Origin: Halothece sp964463655
GTDB taxonomy: Bacteria > Cyanobacteriota > Cyanobacteriia > Cyanobacteriales > Rubidibacteraceae
DNA: 64,000 nucleotides
Direction: 5' to 3'
NCBI GenBank assembly: GCA_964463655.1
Contig: CAYXDG010000006.1
Span: forward strand, 1 to 64,000
Shown: piece after piece, positions 1 to 9,017 of the stretch
How the letters are laid out: each line of letters starts with the position of its first letter
How positions within the stretch are numbered: position 1 is the first letter of the stretch
Translations under genes and position numbers: made by a program
The notes under the pieces: model-generated
What the model saw: the letters and a program-made list of their open reading frames with translations, nothing else
Database searches by the model: none
What the model was told of the DNA's origin: nothing

Positions 1-3000
1 TTACCCACTGCGAGGAGAGGTTCACCATTGGGGCTATCTTCCGCAGAAATAAATTTGAAGCCTTCAGGTCCGAGGTCACCTACTTCAGGGTTAGTTGTGC
101 CATCTTCTAGTTCGGCTTCTACCTCAAAATTCCGATTGTTGACATATTGCACAAACTCAGGGCTGCTGGGGTTAGAGAGGTCATAAACCATGATGCCACC
201 GACACGCTCTAAACCAATGAAGGCATAAGGCGTACCATCAACCACACCCGTTGTAATGGCTTCGGGTTCAGGTCCTTTCGCATCGCTGCGAGAGTCAAAG
301 GAGTCGTTTTCGTCGTTGTCGGAGTTGAAATCATCCGGGAGTTGTTCAGCGACAATGCGTTCAAACTCATCCCCACTGTCAAAGACGAGGTTTCCAAACT
401 CATCAAAGACGGAGAAGGAACGACCGCCAAAGTTATGTAACTGTTCAATTAAGCCGTCGCCATCAATGTCCCCTGTGGCGTTAGTGAAGTCTAATTCTCC
501 TAAACGGTCTTCAGCTAAGAGATCATTAACAGTTTCACCTGTTGAAATGACAGTTTCTCCTGTATCAGCAGTATTGTCATCGTTGAGGTCAAGCAGTCCG
601 TCTTCGAGTAAGTCATCAAGACCAGCTTCTTCGCTAAAGCCATCAAAGTCTCGTGCATCCCCTTCGTTAGCGGTGATGATAAAGGTTTGTCCATCCACTT
701 CAAACGCATCAATGGAGTCTGGCTGAAGCATTCCAAAGGAAGGAATATTCTGGAAGTTAATGCCATCTTCGTCACTGGCATCCAGTTGATTACTCTTGTT
801 AAAGGAGATAATGCCGAGGCTGGTGTCTTTATTTTCGGGTTCAAAGTCATTGTCGTTAATGACCGCAAGAGACCCATCATCAAGCAAGGCGAGTCCTTCG
901 GGTTTGTCACTGGGGAGATAACCTAAAGAGGGAAGGTTGGTCACTTTCACTTTGCTTACAGCACGAATGCCTTCGGCGGCTAAACCATCAGCGTCTAGTT
1001 GTTCAAGGGTTGTACCTTCAAGGGTTTGTCCTAAAACGTTGGTTGCGCCAGAGAGGTTAATTTCATAAATGGCTTTGCCACTGGTGGGGTTCGTTCCTGA
1101 ATCGCGCTCAATGACGAAGAATTTACCATCACCAGCGTAAACTGCATCGCCAATTTTGTCGATGTTGCCTTCGCTGAATGCTGGTTTTTCGAGGAGATAA
1201 ACGTATTCTGCAACAGGTTGACCATTAGTGGGATCAATTCCTAAAATGCGGATAACTTGGGAGTCGTCGGAAACGTCGCGGTTAAATTCTCCTGTACCGT
1301 CGTTACCGAGAGGGGTTTGAATGAAGGCGTAAACCGTACCGCTTTCGGGGTCTTGCGCGATCGCTTCAAAACCGCGATTATCACGGGCGCTGAGGTACGC
1401 TTCAGGGAGGGTTTCACTGCCAAAGGTAATGTCATCTGTGGTATCGGGATCAGTTCCTGCGGGAACATATCGATCGATGAGCGTGCCATCAGTATCAAAG
1501 TGATAGATAGAGGGACGATATTCATCCACTGTCCAGAATGTACCATCACCAGCAACCACAACGCCTTCCATGTCAGCGCCAAAGGGATCAAAGTCGAGAA
1601 GTTCGCCATCAGCATTTTCTCCTTGACGACCACCGTCATCTCCTTCTAAGTTGGGGAGTCCAGTTAAAGGTGTGCCATCAGCGCGGGTTAAACCAATGGT
1701 TTCGCCGAAAGTCACCTCTCCCGTTTCTGGGTTGAGGGTAAAGCGATAGAGACTGGGTTGGAAGTCGGGAAGTTCAAAAATACGAGTGGTTTCAGTTGTT
1801 CCTAAATCAGGACCGCGATCGGGATGAGTGATAAACTGTAACTCACCGTCATCAGTTGTCCCTTCAAAGAATAAACCAGAGAGTCCACCCAACGGAATGT
1901 CAGAAGCACCATCAGGAGTTTGTAAGAACTGAGAAGCGATGTCGTCGTTTAAGTCGAAGGTTTCGAGAGTCGGTAAGCCTTGACTGTGATCTTTAAAACC
2001 GAGGGGAAGAATATCTAAAACTTCCGCACTTTCGAGATCAACAACCGCTAAAGCATTGTTTTCTTGGAGAGAAACATAAGCTGTCGTGCTGTCAGCATTA
2101 AAGGTGATGTATTCGGGTTCTACGTCTTGGGCAACTGTAGCATTCGGTCCGAAAATCCGCACGCCGCGATTCATTAAAGCGACTTTTTGATCATTAAATT
2201 GAGTAAAGCCAGCATTGCTAACCGTGGCATTTTCCACACCTTCAGAAATATCAATGACGCTGACAGAACCTTCAGGATCGATCGTATAATCATCGTTGGG
2301 TTCACCTTCGTTGGCGACTAAAACTTTTGTGCCATCAGGGCTAAACGTCACCATATCGGGAAGAACACCCGCTTCCACTGTGTTTAGGACATTGCCATCA
2401 GTATCAAAGAAGACGATTTGACCATTAGCATCAATGGCTTCTGCTTCAATGGCGACAGCTACAATACCATCCTTAACAGCGACACTGTTTGCGCCATCGC
2501 CAAACTCAGTTGCATCAATTTGATCAATTAACGTTGGGTTCGTGGGGTCGCTAACATTGAGAATGTCAACAGTTACCGCGTCTGAATTGATGACGAATAA
2601 GCGTTGTGTTCCAGCATCATAGGCGACAATTTCCGCTGCGCCTTCATCAAAGACACCCGTTTGAAATGTACCAATGGGATTGAGATTAACTGCCATATTA
2701 TTTTCCTGAGATAAGTTTACACTTGCTAAAAGTGGTTCGTGGTCGCTAGCTTTTTCGGGGGTATCGGGAAATTCCGCGTTGCTATGAACAATGTCGAATT
2801 GTGCTTGTTCAGCTAAGTTATCGCTAACTAAAATGTGGTCGAGTTGTTGGGAGTTTCCTTGAAAAATAAAGCTGTAACGCTCATCTTCAGGAAGGGTTTC
2901 CACAAGGTTAGTTAAGCTAGAGCCAAGAATTTCCTGAACAGGGTCAACAAATTCAAATTCGTTGAAGTCACCGAGGGCAATAACATTGTCAGAGCCAAGA

Positions 3001-4499
3001 TTGTCCACATAGTCTTTAACGGCTTCTGCTTGCGCTTCTCGCTCGTTATAACTGCCATTGACAAACCGATCAGCAGGATCAAGTTCGTCTAAGGTAGCTT
3101 GGGGTAAGTCTTTCTCAGCACCGTTTTGCAACTCTTCAAAGGGTTGGTCTAACCCTAAGATGGCGCTGCTTCCCCCCTTAGAGGAGAAGTGGTTACTGAT
3201 AACTGTGACTTCTTCCCCATTAAATTCAAAAGTCGCACTCAAAGGAATGCGACTGCCAAAGAAAGGATTATCGGGATTGTCTAGTTGATCTTGCGGATCA
3301 GTGAGCGGTTCAACAGAATCCTCAACTAAATTGACTCGTTCAGAGTTATAGAGGAAGGCATTGCGAATGTTACCGCCGGGTTGACCGCCAGTGGGGCGAA
3401 CAGTATTTCCGTTTTCATCTTCAAATGCAGGAATAATTCCAGGTGTGTCGATGAATTGGTAAGCAGGTCCGCCAGCAGCGGTAATTTCATCTATCAGTAA
3501 TTGCAGAGTTTCATCTGCTGCTCCAATATCACTGATTTCAGAGCCGTCATTGTCTTGAACTTCCTGTAAACCAATGATGTCAGGGGTGTTGAGATTACTA
3601 ACGATTTGTTCAGCAATGGCGGTAAATCGTCCATCTGCAACGTCTGTGTCTCCATCGTCATCATTGGGATCAAGGTTCAGAACGTTATAACTGGCGACGG
3701 TTAATTGTCCTTCTCCTGCTTCAAGAGTAGTGGTTTCAGGTTGTAGGTCACTGGGAGTGACTGTAAATTCTTCAGTGGGTAAGATTTCAAAATTCCCAAA
3801 GCTATAGGAAATAACACCGGTGATATCTCCCAGTTGCGCTCCTACATTCACTTCTGGGAAGTCAAAGTCGGGCAGTAGGTCGCTTTCAAAGTCGATTTGG
3901 ACTTTTTCAGGGTTAAAGTCATCGGGACTGATGTTGAGAGTGCCACGGTTACTAATTCCTGTAGCATTTGCACCGTTATCAACTACGGTAAAAATTTCCC
4001 CAAAACGGTTAGTCGGCGCTACTGCAACCACATCTTGAGCGGTGACTAACATTGCTTCTAAAGATTCAAAGAAGTCAATCCCATCTTCAGTGGGATTAAA
4101 CTCGCTAAAGCTATCATCATCAATGGTTTCTGTAGGGGGAATGCGTCCACCTTCACCAATTAAAGCTGGATTAGGAAGATCATTTCCCTCACTAACCACT
4201 TCAATGTCGTCTGGAAAAGCAATTTGGGTTTGAGTTAAATTGCGATTATCCTCTCCACCAGATTGAAATTCGCTAACTTCTCCCGTGACGTTTACCTCAT
4301 CGCCAACACTCACGCCAGGTTGAGCATTGAGAAAGATAAAAAGCCCATCCGAGGTGCTGTTATTGCCATCTCCTGTGGGGTCTTGGATATAAAAACCGTT
4401 ATCGACAACTGCGGTGACAATTCCCCCTTCTGCGGTAACGGTATTACCTAATAAAGGCGAAGTGTGTCCCTCGCCCTGTATTTCATAAATTTTTACCAT
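1..4499 (-). CDS. Giant secreted nuclease / phytase-like fusion protein (3' end outside window)
   Basis: One open frame runs from an ATG at 4499 off the left edge, at least 1,499 codons with no stop. Residues 1-110 resemble the OB-like domain found in front of extracellular nucleases (EIQGEG motif at 5-10). Residues about 230-598 are an endonuclease/exonuclease/phosphatase domain of the ExeM/NucH type, with LQEVQDND near 310, GDFNEFEF near 507 and SDHEP near 587. From residue 602 a second module begins, a choice-of-anchor-I / alkaline-phosphatase-like beta-propeller with an esterase-like-phytase segment (SGLFFEGTT, GLALLDDGSLAVINDNDF). The composition is strongly acidic and no N-terminal signal peptide is seen. 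Large, acidic, Asp/Gly-rich proteins of this kind are often exported by type I secretion through C-terminal RTX repeats, which would lie beyond the edge (inference). A role in extracellular DNA and organic phosphate scavenging is likely. The substrate is not provable from sequence. Confidence 0.85.
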   Translation of the reverse strand, partial: MVKIYEIQGEGHTSPLLGNTVTAEGGIVTAVVDNGFYIQDPTGDGNNSTSDGLFIFLNAQPGVSVGDEVNVTGEVSEFQSGGEDNRNLTQTQIAFPDDIEVVSEGNDLPNPALIGEGGRIPPTETIDDDSFSEFNPTEDGIDFFESLEAMLVTAQDVVAVAPTNRFGEIFTVVDNGANATGISNRGTLNISPDDFNPEKVQIDFESDLLPDFDFPEVNVGAQLGDITGVISYSFGNFEILPTEEFTVTPSDLQPETTTLEAGEGQLTVASYNVLNLDPNDDDGDTDVADGRFTAIAEQIVSNLNTPDIIGLQEVQDNDGSEISDIGAADETLQLLIDEITAAGGPAYQFIDTPGIIPAFEDENGNTVRPTGGQPGGNIRNAFLYNSERVNLVEDSVEPLTDPQDQLDNPDNPFFGSRIPLSATFEFNGEEVTVISNHFSSKGGSSAILGLDQPFEELQNGAEKDLPQATLDELDPADRFVNGSYNEREAQAEAVKDYVDNLGSDNVIALGDFNEFEFVDPVQEILGSSLTNLVETLPEDERYSFIFQGNSQQLDHILVSDNLAEQAQFDIVHSNAEFPDTPEKASDHEPLLASVNLSQENNMAVNLNPIGTFQTGVFDEGAAEIVAYDAGTQRLFVINSDAVTVDILNVSDPTNPTLIDQIDATEFGDGANSVAVKDGIVAVAIEAEAIDANGQIVFFDTDGNVLNTVEAGVLPDMVTFSPDGTKVLVANEGEPNDDYTIDPEGSVSVIDISEGVENATVSNAGFTQFNDQKVALMNRGVRIFGPNATVAQDVEPEYITFNADSTTAYVSLQENNALAVVDLESAEVLDILPLGFKDHSQGLPTLETFDLNDDIASQFLQTPDGASDIPLGGLSGLFFEGTTDDGELQFITHPDRGPDLGTTETTRIFELPDFQPSLYRFTLNPETGEVTFGETIGLTRADGTPLTGLPNLEGDDGGRQGENADGELLDFDPFGADMEGVVVAGDGTFWTVDEYRPSIYHFDTDGTLIDRYVPAGTDPDTTDDITFGSETLPEAYLSARDNRGFEAIAQDPESGTVYAFIQTPLGNDGTGEFNRDVSDDSQVIRILGIDPTNGQPVAEYVYLLEKPAFSEGNIDKIGDAVYAGDGKFFVIERDSGTNPTSGKAIYEINLSGATNVLGQTLEGTTLEQLDADGLAAEGIRAVSKVKVTNLPSLGYLPSDKPEGLALLDDGSLAVINDNDFEPENKDTSLGIISFNKSNQLDASDEDGINFQNIPSFGMLQPDSIDAFEVDGQTFIITANEGDARDFDGFSEEAGLDDLLEDGLLDLNDDNTADTGETVISTGETVNDLLAEDRLGELDFTNATGDIDGDGLIEQLHNFGGRSFSVFDEFGNLVFDSGDEFERIVAEQLPDDFNSDNDENDSFDSRSDAKGPEPEAITTGVVDGTPYAFIGLERVGGIMVYDLSNPSSPEFVQYVNNRNFEVEAELEDGTTNPEVGDLGPEGFKFISAEDSPNGEPLLAVG

Positions 4500-4541
4500 C
4501 GATCACTCCTTGCTTAAGCATTTTACACTCCATTGAACAAA

Positions 4542-4555
4542 CTATCTTAAGATAG
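4542..4555. promoter_or_regulatory. Perfect 14-bp palindrome upstream of the nuclease gene
   Basis: CTATCTTAAGATAG reads identically on both strands and lies 42 bases upstream of the nuclease ATG. Size and position suit a dimeric repressor or activator site, but no family can be named. The rest of 4556-4811 is AT-rich and I see nothing else definable in it. Confidence 0.35.
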
Positions 4556-4811
4556 ATAAGTTAGTTTTTTTTCCTTCCCAATGTCATGGTTAGGTCAGTA
4601 ATTTACTAATCGCTGAAATTTACTTACCCTCAGATACGCTACCACAAAAAACAAACCATATTTCAATCTATAATTTAAGGAATGGTTATCATTAAGTTAA
4701 TTTCAGATCAAAATTGAAGATGAATCTAGTAAGCGCGATCGCTGTTAAAGACGGTTTAAGGAATAGAAGTCTTCAAATTAGTCAGTTAAAATAAAATAGG
4801 TTTATGATAAT

Positions 4812-5042
4812 CTACATTAGGCGTAATAAAAGCAAACTTCTACTAAGATTACAATGACCAGCCTTAGTGACAATTCCTATAGTTTGAACAATTTCACCTT
4901 CTAAATCAGAGGTATCGCTTTCTCCCTGAATTTCAGACCTACTGGCAATGGTGGAGTCTTCAATCACTAAATCCCCAGCGTCTCTAGTGGGGGTATGTTT
5001 GAGATTGAGACTCAAGTTACTGATTACAAAGTCATTTTCAGT
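4812..5042 (-). pseudogene. Relic of a nuclease N-terminal OB-like domain
   Basis: The minus frame contains EIQGESDTSDLEGEIVQTIG followed by IVTK. This aligns with residues 5-29 of the neighbouring giant nuclease (EIQGEGHTSPLLGNTVTAEG then GIVTA), including the EIQGE core and the GIVT end. The match stops after GIVTKAGH, where the paralog continues into NGFYIQDP, and the frame soon ends. The upstream part (DAGDLVIEDSTIASRSE) has no counterpart in the neighbour. No good start codon or ribosome site is present. I read it as a decayed fragment of a paralogous nuclease, left by tandem duplication or insertion. Confidence 0.5.
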
Positions 5043-5089
5043 TTAAGGAACACCGTCGTTATACTAAAGCAACTGTCGTCAAGGAGTGA

Positions 5090-6889
5090 GTGGTGAAAAG
5101 AAAGCAAAGAAAATGGTCCTTTTCAAAAGAAATCATCTCGTCAATGATCGGAATCGGGTCTCTATTTGTGATGGGAGAGGCGATCGCTGCTGAAAAAATT
5201 AATCTTCGCATCGGTCCGATAAAATATCAGATTCAAGTGAAAGATTTAGAAGCGTATGGGAAAACAGGAGAAGTTCCTCCTTCCCTAAAACTATTAAAAC
5301 CTTTTCTGACTCCAAAGGTGCAAAACTGGTTGACCCGTCGCTTAAGTTTTGACCAAGAGGTGATTGATCAGTTTGTATTGAGAACACTGCGATCGCCCCA
5401 ACTCGAACCTCTCATTGAACAGTTACAAACGGCGTTTCCTGAAGCGGACTTTCAAGAGTTGATGTTAGGCTTATATGTAGCGTTTCAACGGGGAGAGGGG
5501 TTAAGTGTCTTGGAATTGATTAGTGCTTATCCCGAAGAAACCTTAACCATTGACGCGACTGCCGCGATCGGACTGGGACTACAATTAAATTTATCTTACT
5601 TGCAAAGCCGACTCTTAGCCCCAATTCTCGCTCAAGAATTAGCAGTGGAATCTTCAGCCACAACGTTTCCCACCACCCTCGATCCCACGGCGACAGGAGT
5701 GTTTAATTTTACAGAACGCAGTTTAATCTTTCACGATCCTCATCGAGAACGGACCATTTTTGCTGACTTTTATCTACCAGAAGCAAAAAATCCTCCACTG
5801 GTTATTTTTTCTCATGGATACGCAGCCAACCGCCGTTTTCTCAACTATTTAGCTCGACATTTAGCCAGTCATGGTTATACGGTGGTGACCCTCGATCATC
5901 CTGGTAGTAATATTAATCTGTTTTCCGATCGTGACTTGAACGAAGAAGCGAGGGAATTATTATCTCCTGAAGAGTTATTACACCGTCCTCAAGATATTAG
6001 TTTCCTCTTAAATGAACTGAATCAATTAAACCATTATTCGCGCGTGTTACAGAATCAGTTCAACACAGAAGATGTTACAGTCATTGGTCATTCTTTAGGC
6101 GGTTATACAGCCTTAGCGTTAGCAGGAGGGGAGTTGGACTTAAAAGCAGTTCGTCGCTTCTGTCGCCAAGTAAGTCCTCTTGCACGTTCTCCCGCCGACT
6201 GGTTACAATGTGCTGGGGCGAAGTTACCCAATAGTACCCTCCGCTTGCGCGATCGGCGCGTAAAGCGAGTGATTGCCCTGAATCCGATGATTAGTCATTT
6301 GTTTGGGGAGGAAGGATTAACTAACGTCACCATTCCTACCCTGATGTTTAGCAGTAGTGAAGATGTCATTACACCGACTCTCACGAATCAACTCAAACCC
6401 TTTGCCCAACTTTCAGGTGAGAAGTATCTCCTCACTGCGATCGGAGCAACGCACATGAGTGTTACAGATATTCAGGGTCATCAGAGTGCTGTTGGACAAA
6501 ATACCCTCGTTCCTGAACTGATGGGAAAAAATGCAGAACCAGTCCGCAGTTTGATTCGTGGCACAACTTTGGCGTTTTTAAGGCAAAACAGCCATCAAGC
6601 AGAACAATATCAACCCTTCCTCACCCCAGAATATACCCAGTTTCTCTCCACCCCTGATTTGTCCTTCCGTCTCACTCAGACAGTCTCTCCCAGTTTGAAG
6701 CCTTGGTTACAAGGGATTGACTGGACTCGTCAACGGTTTTTAGTGCGAAAAGAGGAATGGCGCGATCGCCGACGCAGCACCCAAGTCGATTTAGATTTAC
6801 CAAGATTGAGAAACCGAGAGGTCACCCATCAATCTTATCAGGGAGAATTAGAAAAGATTTTCACGGATCTTTCTCGCACTCAGGGTTAA
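5090..6889 (+). CDS. DUF1400 alpha/beta hydrolase, exported
   Basis: The 599-residue protein has a hydrophobic N-terminal segment (about 14-33, ending GEAIAA) that looks like a signal peptide. A cyanobacterial DUF1400 domain follows (about 33-155), then an alpha/beta-hydrolase domain. The nucleophile elbow GHSLGGY lies near residue 335, and a lipase-like oxyanion region FSHGYAANRRF precedes it. The family resembles platelet-activating-factor acetylhydrolase-like lipases, so an esterase or lipase acting in the periplasm is likely; the substrate is unknown. Two consecutive GTG codons (5090 and 5093) follow an AAGGAG box at 5081-5086. The second has the better spacing. The gene stands alone. Confidence 0.85.
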   Translation: MVKRKQRKWSFSKEIISSMIGIGSLFVMGEAIAAEKINLRIGPIKYQIQVKDLEAYGKTGEVPPSLKLLKPFLTPKVQNWLTRRLSFDQEVIDQFVLRTLRSPQLEPLIEQLQTAFPEADFQELMLGLYVAFQRGEGLSVLELISAYPEETLTIDATAAIGLGLQLNLSYLQSRLLAPILAQELAVESSATTFPTTLDPTATGVFNFTERSLIFHDPHRERTIFADFYLPEAKNPPLVIFSHGYAANRRFLNYLARHLASHGYTVVTLDHPGSNINLFSDRDLNEEARELLSPEELLHRPQDISFLLNELNQLNHYSRVLQNQFNTEDVTVIGHSLGGYTALALAGGELDLKAVRRFCRQVSPLARSPADWLQCAGAKLPNSTLRLRDRRVKRVIALNPMISHLFGEEGLTNVTIPTLMFSSSEDVITPTLTNQLKPFAQLSGEKYLLTAIGATHMSVTDIQGHQSAVGQNTLVPELMGKNAEPVRSLIRGTTLAFLRQNSHQAEQYQPFLTPEYTQFLSTPDLSFRLTQTVSPSLKPWLQGIDWTRQRFLVRKEEWRDRRRSTQVDLDLPRLRNREVTHQSYQGELEKIFTDLSRTQG

Positions 6890-6981
6890 AAGCAAGTCTC
6901 TAAAACTTGTATGGCAATTTTCACTCTCATGAGGGACATTTTAATTTGGATTCCTTGTTCCTTATTCTTGATGAATTGCCA

Positions 6982-7009
6982 AATAACAAATAACGAATAA
7001 CAAATAACA
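6982..7009. repeat. Heptanucleotide tandem repeat, four units (AATAACA)
   Basis: Four consecutive 7-base units AATAACA/AATAACG lie in the intergenic space downstream of the hydrolase. They belong to the short tandemly repeated repetitive (STRR) class known from cyanobacteria. Related arrays occur at 36181, 51832 and 62646. Confidence 0.75.
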
Positions 7010-7131
7010 TAATTAATTGTTGAGATAACAGCTTTTATGATTTGTAATCAATTGATCATTGATATGCTTAACATTATTTTTCTAATTCAGCCATTGGTTG
7101 ATCGCCTCTTGTTGGAGTTGATGGCTAAAAA

Positions 7132-7148
7132 GGTGGGCAAAGCCCACC
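7132..7148 (-). terminator. Rho-independent terminator of the amidohydrolase gene
   Basis: GGTGGGC-AAA-GCCCACC forms a 7-bp stem with a 3-base loop. Read on the minus strand it is followed by TTTTTA and sits 17 bases after the stop of the amidohydrolase gene. The same 24-base sequence, including the T tract, recurs at 32898-32921. Confidence 0.7.
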
Positions 7149-7165
7149 CGACCAATTCTGAAATC

Positions 7166-8557
7166 CTAGCGAGTTGCTGCAACGGCGAGGTTTTCAGGAA
7201 GAAGATTCCGCAAGCGCTGACCGTACAAGTTTAAAGCATTACCGCCTAGTAATAAAGCGAGGTAATCGCGATCGTAATCAGCGCTCGTGGCGGCATCGCT
7301 AACACAGCCTTCTAAAACACCATCCCAATGACCATAGTCGCCAGAGAAACAGGCGATATGTTTACCCATTTCACCCATTGCTTGCGGAATATAGGAAGGG
7401 CCTGGATCATCAGACTCAAAGGAAGCAAAGATTTGTCCCCGTCGGAAATAGTCTAAAGGATCGCGGTGACGCAAGTCGTAGTGTTCATAGAGGGTCTCAT
7501 CATCAATATGAGTGGGATCGGTTTGCTTGTTCCAAAGCAGATCAAACAAGTTCCGTGCTTGAGAGATGATGTTAACGTTGTTTTCGCTTCCCTGTTCTTG
7601 GATCATCAACTTGGTAAAGTCCATTAGAGAGGGACGATAGGGATTCTTGGGGTCAAAATCACGGATTCGTTTTTCCCAGTGTTCGTGGAACGCATGGGCG
7701 AGGTCTGGAATCCAACCGCAACCCCCTTCGAGGAAACCCACTCGTAAAGTGGGGAACTGTTCAAACGCGCCATCAAACACCATTCGCGCTAAGGCTAGCT
7801 GCTGCTGGTTACGTTGCACAAAAATATGAGTGAGAACAAAGGTTTCGGTGTGATCTGCAATTCCACCAATCATATCCGAACCGGGTCCGCCGTGAATTCC
7901 TAAGCCAATGTCGAGATCGACTGCAGCTTGGAGAATGGGACGGAAATCAGGGTGAGAAATTACTTTACAGGTGCGAATTTCAGGGAACGCATCGGGTGCT
8001 TTAGGATGGGGGATAGGAAGATTGGGCGCGACTGCCACTGAAATCATTCCCAGTTCGTTGACGCAGCGATACATTTCTTTCACTGCTTCTTCGACATCCT
8101 GTAAGCAAATGACCCCAATGGGTTGCAGGCGATTGTCATAGCCTTTGCAATCATCTGCCATGTAGTTGTTGTAGGCTTTACACAGTGCGATCGCGAGGTC
8201 TTTGTCTAAAATACTCGAAAAGATCAAATTTAATGTCCCGTAAATGGCATGAACATCAATTCCTTCCTGATCCATCTGTTCAATACGAATTTTATTGAAC
8301 ATCGCCCCCAATGTGGTATCAGGGTTAAGGGTGCGAAAACCGCCTTTTCCTAATCCTTGGGGTTTGGGAAACATCCGCACGAAATCATTGGCTTTGGTTT
8401 GCGGATTCCAATCCACGACTCTAGCGCGTTGATCCCCTAAACTATCCACCACTAACCCGATGCGATCACGGTATTCTGGTTCTAGATAATCCCGCATAAT
8501 CAGGGGATTTTCTAATTTATGGGCATCTGCGTCAATAACTAATAAGCCGTTATACAT
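7166..8557 (-). CDS. Amidohydrolase-family protein (TIM-barrel metal-dependent hydrolase)
   Basis: The 463 residues match the amidohydrolase-related family (Amidohydro_2; ACMSD and decarboxylase relatives). The N-terminal metal motif is IDADAHKLENP (residues 8-18), followed by a strand ending in GIHGGPGSDM, then GFLEGGCGWIPD, and a late acidic site SGDYGHWDG. These suggest an intact metal centre for hydrolysis or decarboxylation of a small carboxylated substrate. The gene is last in a minus-strand row with a DUF962 protein (30-base gap), a fatty-acid-hydroxylase-family protein and a JmjC protein, and ends at a strong terminator. The substrate cannot be told from the sequence. Confidence 0.82.
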   Translation of the reverse strand: MYNGLLVIDADAHKLENPLIMRDYLEPEYRDRIGLVVDSLGDQRARVVDWNPQTKANDFVRMFPKPQGLGKGGFRTLNPDTTLGAMFNKIRIEQMDQEGIDVHAIYGTLNLIFSSILDKDLAIALCKAYNNYMADDCKGYDNRLQPIGVICLQDVEEAVKEMYRCVNELGMISVAVAPNLPIPHPKAPDAFPEIRTCKVISHPDFRPILQAAVDLDIGLGIHGGPGSDMIGGIADHTETFVLTHIFVQRNQQQLALARMVFDGAFEQFPTLRVGFLEGGCGWIPDLAHAFHEHWEKRIRDFDPKNPYRPSLMDFTKLMIQEQGSENNVNIISQARNLFDLLWNKQTDPTHIDDETLYEHYDLRHRDPLDYFRRGQIFASFESDDPGPSYIPQAMGEMGKHIACFSGDYGHWDGVLEGCVSDAATSADYDRDYLALLLGGNALNLYGQRLRNLLPENLAVAATR

Positions 8558-8587
8558 TAATGAAGACTCCTCACAAAGGTTTTCTAT

Positions 8588-8908
8588 TTAATTGGATTGT
8601 TGTTTGGTTGGTTGAAATAGCTGACGTAAACCAAACCAATTTTCAAATGACCAAGCCATCGAAATTAAAATCACGATTCCTGGATATTGTTTGAACGCTG
8701 GTTCATTTTTTTCAAAAACAATGTGTCCCCCAATAGCTAACACTTGGGTCAAGACACCGCAAAGTAGGGCAATTCGCCAATCGATAAATAAATAAGCGAT
8801 TCCGACGAACACAAGGATATTAACAATGTGGTGCAAAGCCTGATTAATTGGGTTTTGATGACTTGCAAGGAAATGTGCTTTTGCTTGTTGGAAGTAACTC
8901 AACGTCAC
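8588..8908 (-). CDS. DUF962 / Mpo1-like membrane protein
   Basis: This 106-residue protein carries the family signatures NQALHHIVN (about 22-30) and GHIVFEKNEPA (about 60-70), with hydrophobic segments between and after them. Yeast Mpo1 (YGL010w), the characterised member, is an Fe(II)-dependent dioxygenase that shortens 2-hydroxy fatty acids. The conserved histidines support a metal site here. Lying beside a fatty-acid-hydroxylase-family gene, it may act on a hydroxylated lipid made by that neighbour (inference). Confidence 0.8.
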   Translation of the reverse strand: MTLSYFQQAKAHFLASHQNPINQALHHIVNILVFVGIAYLFIDWRIALLCGVLTQVLAIGGHIVFEKNEPAFKQYPGIVILISMAWSFENWFGLRQLFQPTKQQSN

Positions 8909-9017
8909 TCTCCTTATTCACTGATGTTGAGATTCTACCTGACCAAGATACTACTTGATGCTGAGAATAATCTGAGCAAAAGATTAAGTTTTTCAAATCT
9001 TTTGTAACCGTTTTATC

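Noticed and set aside
209..4451. Many short open frames on both strands between 209 and 4451
   Set aside because: They are shadows of the single long minus-strand frame of the exported nuclease, which is uninterrupted and carries family motifs throughout.
4680..4700. Fur-box-like sequence GGTTATCATTAAGTTAA
   Set aside because: Too few matches to the 19-bp Fur consensus and no iron gene beside it.
7037..7234. Plus-strand 65-codon open frame downstream of the hydrolase
   Set aside because: It crosses the terminator and the 3' end of the amidohydrolase gene; no ribosome site or family match.
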